Made by a program: the position numbers and the translations under genes
The notes under the pieces: generated by a model
Told to the model about the DNA's origin: nothing
Database searches by the model: none
Seen by the model: the letters and a program-made list of their open reading frames with translations, nothing else
Part shown: one piece after another, positions 35,085 to 43,948 of the stretch
Position numbering within the stretch: position 1 is the stretch's first letter
How the letters are laid out: each line of letters starts with the position of its first letter
Source: Streptomyces pluripotens
GTDB taxonomy: Bacteria; Actinomycetota; Actinomycetes; Streptomycetales; Streptomycetaceae
Direction of reading: 5' to 3'
DNA: 64,000 bases
Assembly (NCBI RefSeq): GCF_000802245.2
Contig: NZ_CP021080.1
Span: forward strand, 186,001-250,000

Positions 35085-35717
35085 TCAGTGCCCCCGCTCG
35101 ATCCACTCCTGAAGGTGCGGGGCCTCGGCACCGATGGTGGTCGGGTCACCGTGACCGGTGAGCACCTTGGTCTCCGGCGGGAGGGTCAGGAGCCGGTCAC
35201 GGATGGAGTCGATGATCGTCGGGAAGTGGGAGTAGGAGCGCCCCGTGGCGCCGGGGCCGCCCGTGAAGAGGGTGTCTCCGGTGAAGACCACGCCGAGTCC
35301 GGGCTCGTGGAGGCAGACGGCGCCGGGTGCGTGCCCGGGGGTGTGCAGCACGGTCAGGTCAATGCCGGCGACCTCGATGACCTGGCCGTCGGCGAGGTGC
35401 CGGTCCGGGGCGCGGTCCGGATGGGTCAGCTTCCACAGCGGCAGGTCGTCGGGGTGCAACCAGATGACGGCACCGGTGCGGTCGGCGAGGGCGGGAGCCG
35501 CGTTGACGTGGTCGTTGTGGGCATGGGTGCACACGATCGCGGCGAGGTGGCGGTCACCGACCGCGCGAACGATGGTCTCGGCGTCGTGGGCGGCATCGAT
35601 GACGACGACCTCGTGGTCGTCGCCAACCAGCCACACGTTGTTGTCGACGTCCCACGTTCCCCCGTCGAGGGAGAACTGCCCGGTGGTGACCAGGCGTTCG
35701 ATGTGTGCCGCCATCAC
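35085..35717 (-). CDS. MBL-fold metallo-hydrolase paired with mycothiol dehydrogenase
   Basis: This 210-residue metallo-beta-lactamase-fold hydrolase has the zinc motif THAHNDH (residues 64-70), a glyoxalase II-like [27 protein letters not shown] and the final [11 protein letters not shown]. It starts at a GTG overlapping the stop of mscR (GTGA; an ATG follows directly). Actinobacteria often pair this type with the mycothiol-dependent formaldehyde dehydrogenase, so hydrolysis of an S-formyl- or S-acyl-mycothiol thioester is the likely job. That assignment is inferred from gene pairing, with glyoxalase II-type activity as the alternative. Confidence 0.88.
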   Translation of the reverse strand: MMAAHIERLVTTGQFSLDGGTWDVDNNVWLVGDDHEVVVIDAAHDAETIVRAVGDRHLAAIVCTHAHNDHVNAAPALADRTGAVIWLHPDDLPLWKLTHPDRAPDRHLADGQVIEVAGIDLTVLHTPGHAPGAVCLHEPGLGVVFTGDTLFTGGPGATGRSYSHFPTIIDSIRDRLLTLPPETKVLTGHGDPTTIGAEAPHLQEWIERGH

Positions 35718-36802
35718 AGCACCACCACGGAACGCAGCACGTCGCCACGGTGCATCCGCTCGAAAGCCTCTTCCACCTCATCGAGTCGGATGGTCTCGGT
35801 GACGAACGCGTCAAGCGGCAGGCGGCCCTGCAGATGCAGGTCGACGAGCATGGGGAAGTCACGGGTGGGCAGGCAGTCGCCGTACCAAGAGGACTTGAGC
35901 GCACCGCCGCGTCCGAAGACGTCCAGCAAGGGCAGTTCGAGCTTCATGTCGGGGGTGGGGACCCCGACGAGGACGACGGTTCCGGCGAGGTCACGGGCGT
36001 AGAAGGCCTGCTGGAACGTCTCGGGGCGACCCACCGCCTCGATGACGACGTCGACTCCGAAACCACCGGTCAGGTCGCGGATGGCCGCGACCGGGTCGGT
36101 GTCCTTGGAGTTGACGGTGTGGGTGGCTCCCAGGGCGCGGGCCTTCTCCAGCTTGCGGTCGTCGATGTCCACGGCGATGATCTTCGCCGCGCCCGCCAGG
36201 TTCGACCCGGCGACGGCCGCGTCGCCGACGCCACCGCAGCCGATCACGGCGACCGAATCGCCGCGGCCGACGCCTCCCGTGTTGATCGCGGCGCCGATAC
36301 CGGCCATCACCCCGCAGCCGAGGAGCCCGGCGACCGCCGGGGAGACGGCCGGATCGACCTTGGTGCACTGGCCGGCTGCGACCAGCGTCTTCTCGGCGAA
36401 CGCGCCGATACCGAGCGCCGGGGAGAGTTCCTGGCCGGTGGCAGCGAGGGTCATCTTCTGCTCCGCGTTGTGCGTGTCGAAGCAGTACCAGGGGCGTCCG
36501 CGCAGACAGGCCCGGCAGCTTCCGCACACGGCGCGCCAGTTGAGGACGACGAAGTCGCCGGGTGCCACATCGGTGACGCCCTCGCCGACCACCTCCACGA
36601 CGCCGGCGGCCTCGTGGCCGAGAAGGAAGGGGAAGTCGTCGGAGATGCCGCCCTGCCGGTAGTGCAGGTCGGTGTGGCAGACGCCGCAGGCCTGGACGCG
36701 TACGACGGCTTCGCCGGGACCGGGGTCCGGCACGACGATCGTCTCGACCCGTACGGGTTCGTCCTTCCCCGGTGCGATCACGCCGCGTACTTCCTGCGCC
36801 AT
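35714..36802 (-). CDS. mscR: S-(hydroxymethyl)mycothiol dehydrogenase / S-nitrosomycothiol reductase
   Basis: This 362-residue zinc-dependent class III alcohol dehydrogenase relative uses mycothiol in place of glutathione to oxidise formaldehyde adducts and reduce S-nitrosomycothiol. The catalytic zinc site is in [15 protein letters not shown] and [15 protein letters not shown]. The structural zinc cysteines are in [15 protein letters not shown], and the NAD-binding glycine motif in [19 protein letters not shown] 36802 ([11 protein letters not shown]) has AAGGGG eight bases upstream, which fixes the start against a longer frame. It forms a two-gene operon with the MBL hydrolase. The likely role is detoxification of formaldehyde and nitric oxide. 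Confidence 0.92.
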   Translation of the reverse strand: MAQEVRGVIAPGKDEPVRVETIVVPDPGPGEAVVRVQACGVCHTDLHYRQGGISDDFPFLLGHEAAGVVEVVGEGVTDVAPGDFVVLNWRAVCGSCRACLRGRPWYCFDTHNAEQKMTLAATGQELSPALGIGAFAEKTLVAAGQCTKVDPAVSPAVAGLLGCGVMAGIGAAINTGGVGRGDSVAVIGCGGVGDAAVAGSNLAGAAKIIAVDIDDRKLEKARALGATHTVNSKDTDPVAAIRDLTGGFGVDVVIEAVGRPETFQQAFYARDLAGTVVLVGVPTPDMKLELPLLDVFGRGGALKSSWYGDCLPTRDFPMLVDLHLQGRLPLDAFVTETIRLDEVEEAFERMHRGDVLRSVVVL

Positions 36803-37025
36803 GTTCTGGCCCCTTCCCTCGATTGCTTTCCCTGCCGACCCTACGCGCGACGGGCCGGCACGGGAGCGGGCCACGGGTGATGCCGGATCCTTTCGGGCAC
36901 GAGTGCCGCACTGACGCGACGCGGAACACCGGCTGAATCGGCGTCATTCCAGCATTCCATGATGGTGATTTCTTTGCAGGGTTCAGGAACGTGCCTGGTG
37001 TGTGCGCCGCGCGGACCGTGTCTCA

Positions 37026-37790
37026 ATGGAAGGCATGTCCCCTGACGGCCGTATTGGACGCACCGTGTTCCTGTTCCCGGCCAGCGCTTCGCCGCACCCC
37101 GGAACCGGATGGGAACTCCTTGCGGCCTTCCCGGTGTTCACCGAGGCACTGGACGCGATCTGCGCACGCCTCGATCCGTATCTGGAGCTTCCGCTGAAGA
37201 GCGTGTTGTGCCTTGCGGACCGCGCTCAAAGGCCTGCGCTGGTGGAACGGGTGTCGTTCTCCGGTCCCGCGGTCTTCGCTCTCCAGGCGGCGCAGTACCG
37301 GCTGTTGCAGAGCTGGGGCCTGCAGCCGGACGTCCTGTTCGGTCATGCGGCCGGCCGGATGGGGGCCGCGTTCGCCGCGGGTGTCTTCTCCCTCGCGGAG
37401 GCCTGTCACGCGGTGGGTACCCTGGCCCGGCTGCTGAGCAGCCTCCCGGACACGGAACCGGGCTCACCGCATCTGGACCACGCCCTCAAGGCCTACGGTC
37501 GTACGCTGGCCACCCTGCATCCGCAGCCGCCGCGCCTTCCGCTGGTCTCCGACGTCACCGCCCGGCCGGTCGGCGCCGAGACCAGGGACCCTGAGTTCTG
37601 GATCCCGCGGAGCCCGGTCCGGGTGGCCGACGCCGTCGAGCTGTTGCACCAGCAGGGGGTGCGCACCTGGCTCGAACTGGGTCCGGGCGACCTGCTCACC
37701 CGGGTGCTCCCCCGTTGTCCTCCCGATGGCCCGGTCACGGCCTTCGCCATGGCCCGGGACTGGCCGTTGCTGCAGGCCGGGCCGCTGTGA
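37026..37790 (+). CDS. Orphan acyltransferase-fold protein lacking catalytic residues
   Basis: This 254-residue protein resembles polyketide-synthase/malonyl-CoA acyltransferase domains but looks inactive. FLFPASASPHPGTGWELL replaces the usual FPGQGSQ motif. The nucleophile elbow reads FGHAAGRMGAAFAAG (106-110 GHAAG) in place of GHSxGE. Between the SLAEACHAVGTLARLL helix and the LPLVSDVTARPVGAE segment only about 40 residues remain, so the ferredoxin-like small subdomain and the catalytic histidine region are missing. The C-terminal WIPRSPVRVADAVELLHQQG and WLELGPGDLLTRVL are well kept. ATG 37026 or 37035 is the start. No ACP or ketosynthase gene is nearby. A binding or regulatory role is more likely than catalysis. 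Confidence 0.8.
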   Translation: MEGMSPDGRIGRTVFLFPASASPHPGTGWELLAAFPVFTEALDAICARLDPYLELPLKSVLCLADRAQRPALVERVSFSGPAVFALQAAQYRLLQSWGLQPDVLFGHAAGRMGAAFAAGVFSLAEACHAVGTLARLLSSLPDTEPGSPHLDHALKAYGRTLATLHPQPPRLPLVSDVTARPVGAETRDPEFWIPRSPVRVADAVELLHQQGVRTWLELGPGDLLTRVLPRCPPDGPVTAFAMARDWPLLQAGPL

Positions 37791-37846
37791 CGCCGGGCGG
37801 CCCGCCGGCCGTGCGGTGCGGGGCAGCCCCGGGAACCCCGTACGAA

Positions 37847-38152
37847 TCAGGCCTGGACCGCGGGCAGCAGGCCGGTCACGGGCGCGGCCAGGTCGGTCAC
37901 CTGGTGCAGTTCGTTCAGCCGGTTCAGTTCGCTGACCTGGTTCAGCGCACGCATCTGCTCCGAGACCCGCGGCACCTGTGCCTTGTGCTGGGCGGGGATG
38001 TCGCTGACGGTGAGCGAATCCAGGACGGCCACGGGGTTGATCTGCCCGGTGTCCGGTGCGCTCGCGTCGGCCGCGTTCGCCAGCGGTGCGGCAAGACCCG
38101 TGACCCCGGCGGCGAGACCGAGGGCGGCGACGATACGTCGTTTTGAGATCAT
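37847..38152 (-). CDS. Small secreted protein
   Basis: This 101-residue protein has a clear signal peptide (MISKRRIVAALGLAAGVTGL, cleavage near ANAADA). The mature part of about 70 residues is polar and helical (VPRVSEQMRALNQVSELNRL, then NELHQVTDLAAPVTG), with a regular Leu/Asn pattern suggesting an amphipathic helix or coiled coil. It contains no cysteine. It ends with a hydrophobic LLPAVQA. I know of no function for it; it may interact with the cell surface. It is convergent with the pseudo-acyltransferase and divergent from the SnoaL-like gene. Confidence 0.75.
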   Translation of the reverse strand: MISKRRIVAALGLAAGVTGLAAPLANAADASAPDTGQINPVAVLDSLTVSDIPAQHKAQVPRVSEQMRALNQVSELNRLNELHQVTDLAAPVTGLLPAVQA

Positions 38153-38325
38153 GTCTGAAGCAACGGCGCCAGGCCGCAGCCGGACACGGGCGGCGATCCG
38201 TGCTCACCCGTCAGGCGGAGCCGCCGTCCTGCGGTTGCCGTGCCCGCCGCGCCGGAGGAGTCTCGAAGGCGGAGCCCGTGCGGCCCGCTTCCGCGTCGGG
38301 CCGCGGGCGCCTGAAGGAGGTCACC

Positions 38326-38694
38326 ATGGGCACCGCCGCGACAGGCTCCGCCTTCGACACCGAGACACTGCGCCGGAGCATAGAAGGAACCACCGGGAAC
38401 AGCCTTCTGGCCCTCTATGCCGACGACGCGGAGATCCGCATCGTCGACAGCAACGCCCAGCCCAGCCATCCCAAGGTGCTCCACGGCCGGGGCCAGATAG
38501 CCTCGCTCCTGGACGACATCTACAGCCGTGACATGACGCACAAGCTTGAGGAGTGCATCGTGCAGGGCGATCACGCCGCCTTCCGCGAGTCCTGCGAGTA
38601 CGGGGACGGCACCCGGGTCCTCGCCGAGTCGATGGTCACGCTGCGCAACGGGAAGATCGCCGAGCAGATCATGATCCAGGCATGGGACGAGTAG
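38326..38694 (+). CDS. SnoaL-like/NTF2-fold protein
   Basis: This 122-residue protein has the cone-shaped NTF2/SnoaL-like fold pattern: an N-terminal helix (LRRSIEGTTGNSLLALYADD), a strand pair AEIRIVDSNAQPSHPKVLHG with GRGQIASLLDDIYSRDMTH, and C-terminal strands ESMVTLRNGKIAEQIMIQAW. Relatives include ketosteroid isomerase-like enzymes, polyketide cyclases and many small proteins of unknown function. The ATG at 38326 has a strong GAAGGAGG site. It is monocistronic, followed by a perfect terminator hairpin. The substrate, if any, is unknown. Confidence 0.82.
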   Translation: MGTAATGSAFDTETLRRSIEGTTGNSLLALYADDAEIRIVDSNAQPSHPKVLHGRGQIASLLDDIYSRDMTHKLEECIVQGDHAAFRESCEYGDGTRVLAESMVTLRNGKIAEQIMIQAWDE

Positions 38695-39298
38695 CCAGGA
38701 AGGCCGCGCGGGTCCAGGTCACTTCAAAGCTGACCTGGACCTTCTCGGCACGGGCCGGGCTGGGGCAGGCCCGCCGGGCGCGCCCTTTGCTGTCGGGCCC
38801 AGCTTCCGCCGCAGGCCGGCGGGTGTCCGCCGCTCTGGCACGGACCGCACTGCGGGCCGTGCTCTTCCGCCCGCGCCCTCCACTGTCCCAGGTACTTCGG
38901 ACGCGTCACGGCCGACGTCATCGGTCGGCCGCACCCGCACCCGTCGGCGGTCGCCGCTCTCGCCGGTACGGGTGACCGGACCGACCTCGCCGGGGTGCGG
39001 GTGCGAACGCTTCACCAGCAGCCCTGCTCCCCGGCCGGGTCATCGTGCCCTCCGTTCGGACGGGTTGCCCTCCCGGAGGGGTGCGCAGGCAGAGCGCATC
39101 CCTGGTCCTGCTCTTGTGACAACGGATCCCGGGCGGTGCAGCAGGGCGGCCCAGTGGCGGCAGCGGAGCAATCGTTCAGCAGGTGCCGGGCGGTACCGCT
39201 CGCCGCCTCCAGGCCGCGGACCTAGAGTGACGTACATCACGCCCCTATAACGATGCCTCACCGCTATCCCGCTCCTGCCCGCACGGCCTGGAGGGCCC
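38695..39298. other. 604-bp gap before the cox operon
   Basis: Apart from the hairpin at 38711-38741 I find no supported gene. The last 60 bp before coxS (TAGAGTGACGTACATCACG near 39222, then CCCCTATAACG) are less G/C-rich and probably contain the operon promoter. Confidence 0.5.
38711..38741 (+). terminator. Strong hairpin terminator
   Basis: GGTCCAGGTCA and TGACCTGGACC form a perfect 11-bp stem with a 9-nt loop, 16 bp after the SnoaL-like gene, followed by TTCTC. Confidence 0.75.
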
Positions 39299-39781
39299 AT
39301 GACCCACATCACGGTGCGCGTGGACGGCACCACGTACGAGGACGAGGTGGAACCACGGCTCCTGCTCGTCCACTACCTACGCGACCGCCTCGGGCTGACC
39401 GGTACCCCGATCGGTTGCGACACCTCCAACTGCGGAACGTGCACGGTCGATCTGGACGGGGCGACCGTGAAGAGTTGCTCCGTGCTGGCCGTGCAGGCGG
39501 ACGGGGGCGAGGTGACCACCGTCCAGGGGCTGGCGAAGGACGGTGAGTGGACGGCGCTGCAGCGCGCCTTCCACGAGCAGCACGGCCTCCAGTGCGGCTA
39601 CTGCACGCCGGGGATGCTCATGGCGGCGCGCGATCTGTTGCGGGAGAACCCGCATCCCGGCTCCGACGAGGTACGGCAGGCCCTGGAGGGCAACCTCTGC
39701 CGGTGTACCGGCTACCAGAACATCGTCCGGGCGGTGCTCGCCGCCTCCGGGCCGCAGGCCAGCGAGGAGGCCACGGCATGA
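39299..39781 (+). CDS. coxS: Small [2Fe-2S] subunit of a CO-dehydrogenase-like molybdenum hydroxylase
   Basis: This 160-residue protein carries two [2Fe-2S] clusters that pass electrons from the molybdenum site to FAD. The plant-type cluster uses Cys 40, 45, 48 and 60 (GCDTSNCGTC). The second cluster uses Cys 99, 102, 134 and 136 (CGYCTPG and NLCRCTGY). ATG 39299 has GGAGGG upstream. Its stop overlaps the coxL start (ATGA). It is the first gene of an operon coxS-L-M-D-E-xdhC-coxG. The subunit order S-L-M is that of form II enzymes. Confidence 0.93.
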   Translation: MTHITVRVDGTTYEDEVEPRLLLVHYLRDRLGLTGTPIGCDTSNCGTCTVDLDGATVKSCSVLAVQADGGEVTTVQGLAKDGEWTALQRAFHEQHGLQCGYCTPGMLMAARDLLRENPHPGSDEVRQALEGNLCRCTGYQNIVRAVLAASGPQASEEATA

Positions 39782-42201
39782 CCGATCAGGCCGTCGAACA
39801 CGAGATCGGCCGCTCCCGGCTACGCAAGGAGGACGCCCGGCTGGTCACGGGCCAGACGAACTGGACCGACAACATCCAGGTCGCCGGCCTGCTGCACCTG
39901 GCCATCCTGCGCAGTCCGATGGCCCACGCCCGCATCGCCCGCATCGACGTCTCCCCGGCCCTCGAACGCCCCGGTGTGGTCGCCGCGTTCAGCGGCGCCG
40001 ACCTCGCCGAGGGACTGGGGTCGCTGCCCTGCGCCTGGCCGGTGACCGAGGACATCGTGCTTCCCGACCACCCGCCGATCGCCGTCGATGAGGTCCGCTA
40101 CGCCGGTGACCCGGTGGCGGTGGTAGTGGCCCGCGACCGGTACACGGCGGCCGATGCGCTGGAGGCGGTCGAGGTCGACTACGATCCGCTGCCGCCAGTC
40201 CTCGATCTGGAGGCCGCGTTGGCGGAAGGCGCCCCGCTGGTCCACGCCGGCAAGGGCACCAACCGCTGCTACACCTGGCCGCTCACCACAGGCGAGGACT
40301 TCGCGGCCGTACGGGAACGCGCCGAGGTGACCCTGCGACGCCGCTACCACCAACAGCGCCTGATCCCCAACGCCATGGAGCCGCGCGCGGTCGTCGTCAC
40401 CCCGCTCGCCGCCGCCGGCGAGTACACCGTCCACTCGGCGACCCAGATCCCGCACATCCTGCGGATCATGCTCGCGGTGGTGACCGGGATCCCGGAGCAC
40501 AAGCTGCGGGTGATCGCCCCGGACGTGGGCGGTGGGTTCGGCTCCAAACTGCAGGTGTACGGCGAGGAGGCTCTGGCCCTCACCGTGGCCCGCAGGCTCG
40601 GCCGCCCGGTGAAGTGGACCGAGTCCCGCTCCGAGGGCTACCTGGCGACCCACCACGGCCGCGGCATGATCCAGGACGTCGAGATCGCGGCCACCCGCGA
40701 GGGCAGGCTGCTCGGTCTGAAGGTGGACCTGATCGCCGACATGGGTGCCTACCTGATGCTCGTCACCCCGGGCATCCCGCTCCTCGGCGCCTTCATGTAC
40801 CCGGCGATCTACAAGATGGACGCCTACGAGTTCACCTGCACCGGAGTCTTCACCACGCGCACCCCCACCGACGCCTACCGTGGCGCCGGCCGACCGGAGG
40901 CCACGTTCGCCATCGAGCGGACCATGGACGAACTGGCCGCCGAACTTGGACTGGACCCGGTGGAAGTACGGCGCCGGAACTGGATCCGGCACGAGGAGTT
41001 CCCCTACACCTCCATCGCCGGACTGACCTACGACAGCGGACATTACGAGGCGGCGACCGAGAAGGCGCTCGCCCTGTTCGGCTACGACGACCTGCGTGCC
41101 GAGCAGCACGTGCGCAACCAGCGCAACGACACCGTGCGCCTGGGCATCGGGGTGTCCACCTTCACCGAGATGTGCGGTCTCGCGCCGAGCCGGGTACTGG
41201 GCGACCTGCGGTACGCGGCCGGCGGCTGGGAGGCGGCGAGCATCCGGATGCTGCCCACCGGCAAGGTTGAGGTCGTCACCGGCACCAGTCCGCACGGGCA
41301 GGGGCACGAGACCTGCTGGAGCCAGATCGCAGCCGACGTGCTGGGCGTGCCGTTCGAGGACGTGGAGGTGGTGCACGGCGACACCAAGGCGGCCCCGCAG
41401 GGCATGGACACCTACGGCTCGCGGTCACTGGTGGTCGGCGGCGAGGCCGTACACCGGGCGGCGGTGAAGGTGGTGGAGAAGGCGCGGAAGGTCGCCGCGC
41501 ACCTGCTGGAGGCGAGCGAGCGGGACCTGGAGTTCAGTGAGGGCGCGTTCTGCGTGAAGGGCTCTCCGGAGGCCCGCAGGACCATCCAGGAGATCGCCTT
41601 CGAGACGTTCACGTCACACGGCCTGCCCGAGGGCATCGAGCCGTCCATCAACGCCGAGACACTGGTAGACCCGGAGAACTTCTCCTACCCGCACGGCACC
41701 CACCTGTGCGCCGTCGAGGTCGACACGGAAACCGGGAAGGTGAGGATCCGATCGTACGTCTGCGTCGACGACGTCGGCCGGGTCGTCAACCCGATGATCG
41801 TGGAGGGACAGGTCCACGGCGGAGTAGCGCAGGGCATCGCTCAGGCGCTGTACGAGGAGGCCGTGTACGACGACCAGGGCAACCTCGTCTCCGGCACCAT
41901 GGCCGACTACCTCGTGCCGTCCGCCGCGGACCTCCCGGACTTCGTGACCGACCGGACCGAGACCCCGGCGGACACGAACTCGATGGGGGTCAAGGGAGTC
42001 GGCGAGGCGGGCACGATCGCCTCGACTCCCGCCGTCGTCAACGCCGTGGTGGACGCGCTCCGACCACTGGGCGTGCGGGACGTGCGGATGCCCTGTTCAC
42101 CCCACCGAATCTGGCAGGCACTCCACTCGGCCCGCTCCGGCGGGGCCGCCGGAGCGGGTGCCGGCCAGTCCGGTGAGCCGGGAAAGGAGACCGCGGCATG
42201 A
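39778..42201 (+). CDS. coxL: Molybdopterin-binding large subunit, form II CoxL-like
   Basis: This 807-residue subunit holds the molybdenum cofactor. The N-terminal part begins GRSRLRKEDARLVTGQTNW. The active-site loop is AYRGAGR (residues 366-372), the form II signature, not the AYxCSFR loop of true form I CO dehydrogenases. Other landmarks are APDVGGGFGSKLQVYGEEA, TGTSPHGQGHETCWSQIA, and the catalytic glutamate Glu743 in GVKGVGEAGTI. The true substrate may therefore be an aldehyde, a nicotinate-like heterocycle or another carbonyl, not CO. It overlaps coxS and coxM by 4 bp each, indicating translational coupling. Confidence 0.92.
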   Translation: MTDQAVEHEIGRSRLRKEDARLVTGQTNWTDNIQVAGLLHLAILRSPMAHARIARIDVSPALERPGVVAAFSGADLAEGLGSLPCAWPVTEDIVLPDHPPIAVDEVRYAGDPVAVVVARDRYTAADALEAVEVDYDPLPPVLDLEAALAEGAPLVHAGKGTNRCYTWPLTTGEDFAAVRERAEVTLRRRYHQQRLIPNAMEPRAVVVTPLAAAGEYTVHSATQIPHILRIMLAVVTGIPEHKLRVIAPDVGGGFGSKLQVYGEEALALTVARRLGRPVKWTESRSEGYLATHHGRGMIQDVEIAATREGRLLGLKVDLIADMGAYLMLVTPGIPLLGAFMYPAIYKMDAYEFTCTGVFTTRTPTDAYRGAGRPEATFAIERTMDELAAELGLDPVEVRRRNWIRHEEFPYTSIAGLTYDSGHYEAATEKALALFGYDDLRAEQHVRNQRNDTVRLGIGVSTFTEMCGLAPSRVLGDLRYAAGGWEAASIRMLPTGKVEVVTGTSPHGQGHETCWSQIAADVLGVPFEDVEVVHGDTKAAPQGMDTYGSRSLVVGGEAVHRAAVKVVEKARKVAAHLLEASERDLEFSEGAFCVKGSPEARRTIQEIAFETFTSHGLPEGIEPSINAETLVDPENFSYPHGTHLCAVEVDTETGKVRIRSYVCVDDVGRVVNPMIVEGQVHGGVAQGIAQALYEEAVYDDQGNLVSGTMADYLVPSAADLPDFVTDRTETPADTNSMGVKGVGEAGTIASTPAVVNAVVDALRPLGVRDVRMPCSPHRIWQALHSARSGGAAGAGAGQSGEPGKETAA

Positions 42202-43052
42202 TTCCCCCCGCGTTCGAGTACGTTCGTCCCACGAGCGTGGACGAGGCGGTGCGCGCTCTCGCAGACGCCGGCGAGGAGGCGAAGGTGCTGGCCGGCGGCC
42301 AGAGCCTGCTGCCGCTGCTGAGGCTGCGGCTGGCCTTCCCGGAACTTCTGGTGGACGTCGGCCGGGTCCCGGAACTGCGTGGTGTCCGCGAGGACGGCGA
42401 CACGCTCGTGATCGGCGCGATGACGACGCACCACGACGTCGTCCACAACCCGCTGGTGCGCCGGTACGCCGGTCTCCTGGCCCAGGCGACCGCCACGGTG
42501 GCCGATCCTGCGGTGCGGCACCGGGGCACTCTGGGCGGCTCGCTGGCGCACGCCGACCCGGCCGGCGATCTGCCCGCTGTGGCCCTGGCCCTGGACGCCG
42601 AACTCGTCGTGACCGGGCCGGGCGGGCGGCGCACGGTGCCAGCCCGGGAGTTCTTCGTCGACTACCTCCAGTCGGCGCTGGCGCCTGACGAACTCCTGGT
42701 GGAAGTGCGGGTGCCGAAGACGGACGGCTGGGATTTCCACTACGAGAAGTTCCACCTGGTCGCCCAGTCCTGGGCCGTCGTCGGCGTCGCGGCGCTGGTG
42801 CGACGCGCCGACGGGCATATCGCCGAGGCCCGGATCGCACTGACCAACATGGGCTCGACGCCGCTACGGGCCACGACGGCGGAGCAGGCGCTGACCGGCG
42901 CCGACGCCGCCGAAGCCGTCGAACGGGCTGCGCAGGTGGCGGCCGAGGGCACCCGCCCGTCCCAGGACCTGTTCGCCTCGCCCGAGTACCGGGAGCACCT
43001 CGCGCGGGTACTCACCAGGCGCGCGGTACTGACCGCCAGCGGGATGGGGTGA
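42198..43052 (+). CDS. coxM: FAD-binding medium subunit
   Basis: This 284-residue subunit binds FAD and passes electrons to the external acceptor. The FAD motifs are AGGQSLLPLLRLRLAFPELLV near the N-terminus (first GGQS turn) and TVADPAVRHRGTLGGSLAHA in the middle (GTLGG). The C-terminal CO-dehydrogenase flavoprotein domain is seen as HIAEARIALTNMGSTPLRAT. ATG 42198 overlaps the coxL stop. The conserved layout leaves little doubt about family. The following gene starts 15 bp later. Confidence 0.93.
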   Translation: MIPPAFEYVRPTSVDEAVRALADAGEEAKVLAGGQSLLPLLRLRLAFPELLVDVGRVPELRGVREDGDTLVIGAMTTHHDVVHNPLVRRYAGLLAQATATVADPAVRHRGTLGGSLAHADPAGDLPAVALALDAELVVTGPGGRRTVPAREFFVDYLQSALAPDELLVEVRVPKTDGWDFHYEKFHLVAQSWAVVGVAALVRRADGHIAEARIALTNMGSTPLRATTAEQALTGADAAEAVERAAQVAAEGTRPSQDLFASPEYREHLARVLTRRAVLTASGMG

Positions 43053-43067
43053 GCGCCGATCACCCGG

Positions 43068-43943
43068 ATGACCGACCCGGAGCAGGTGCGGGCCCGCCTG
43101 GAGGAGACGGGGTACCTCGTCGACGAAGGACTGGCTGTGACCTGTTTCCTGGCGCTGAGACTGCACCGGCCGCTGTTCTGCGAGGGCGACGCGGGCGTGG
43201 GGAAGACCGCGCTCGCGACCGCGCTCGCCGAGGCGCTCGGCGCGCCGCTGATCCGTCTGCAGTGCCACGAGGGCATCGACGCCTCCCAGGCCCTGTACGA
43301 CTGGGACTTCCCTCGCCAGCTCCTGCACCTGCGGGCCGCCGAGGCCGCCGGGGTACAGGACGCGGACCGGCTGGAGAGTGAGTTGTACGACCGTCGGTTC
43401 CTCATCGCCCGGCCACTGCTGCAAGCCCTGCAGACCCAGCCGTCGGTGCTGCTGGTCGACGAGATCGACCGGGCCGACGACGAGTTCGAGGCGTTCCTGC
43501 TGGAACTGCTGTCGGAGTACTCCGTCACGATCCCCGAACTGGGCACGCTGCGGGCGCAGGAACCACCCGTGGTCGTGCTGACCTCGAACCGGACCCGGGA
43601 GGTGCACGACGCACTGAAGCGACGGTGTCTGTACCACTGGTTCGACCATCCCTCTTTCGCTCGCGAACTGGCCATCGTGCGGCGCCGTCTGCCGCAGGTA
43701 CCCGAACGGCTCGCCGAGCAGGTCACGGCACTGGTGCAGACGCTCCGGGGTGCGGACCTGCTCAAGCCGCCAGGTGTGGCCGAGACGATCGACTGGGCCC
43801 AGGCGCTGGACGCACTGGGGGCCAGCGAGGTGGATGCGGAGCTGGCCGTGACGACACTGGGCTCGGTGTTGAAGTACCGGGAGGACGCGGACCGGGCGCG
43901 GGGGCTCGATCTGGCGGCGGTCCTGGCAGCCCGGGGAGCGTGA
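43068..43943 (+). CDS. coxD: MoxR-family AAA+ ATPase (CoxD-like)
   Basis: This 291-residue AAA+ ATPase of the MoxR group should help assemble or insert the sulfurated molybdenum centre. Walker A is CEGDAGVGKTALATAL, Walker B is LLVDEIDRADDEFEAFLLE, and sensor 1 is VVLTSNRTREVHDALKRRC. The C-terminal lid helices begin near PSFARELAIVRRRLPQ. Together with the VWA gene downstream it forms the usual MoxR-VWA pair. ATG 43068 lies 15 bp after coxM. The stop codon overlaps an in-frame GTG of the next gene. Confidence 0.9.
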   Translation: MTDPEQVRARLEETGYLVDEGLAVTCFLALRLHRPLFCEGDAGVGKTALATALAEALGAPLIRLQCHEGIDASQALYDWDFPRQLLHLRAAEAAGVQDADRLESELYDRRFLIARPLLQALQTQPSVLLVDEIDRADDEFEAFLLELLSEYSVTIPELGTLRAQEPPVVVLTSNRTREVHDALKRRCLYHWFDHPSFARELAIVRRRLPQVPERLAEQVTALVQTLRGADLLKPPGVAETIDWAQALDALGASEVDAELAVTTLGSVLKYREDADRARGLDLAAVLAARGA

Positions 43944-43948
43944 CGGCG

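Noticed and set aside
37026..37790. A polyketide synthase cluster signalled by an acyltransferase domain
   Set aside because: No ketosynthase, ACP or other PKS domain is nearby and the AT itself lacks catalytic residues.
38719..39015. Minus-strand 98-codon frame in the gap before coxS
   Set aside because: Arg/Pro/Gly-rich throughout, no ribosome site, and it covers a terminator hairpin.
39778..42201. True aerobic CO dehydrogenase (form I)
   Set aside because: The active-site loop is AYRGAGR, not AYxCSFR, and the gene order is S-L-M, so the CO-specific copper-binding cysteine is absent.
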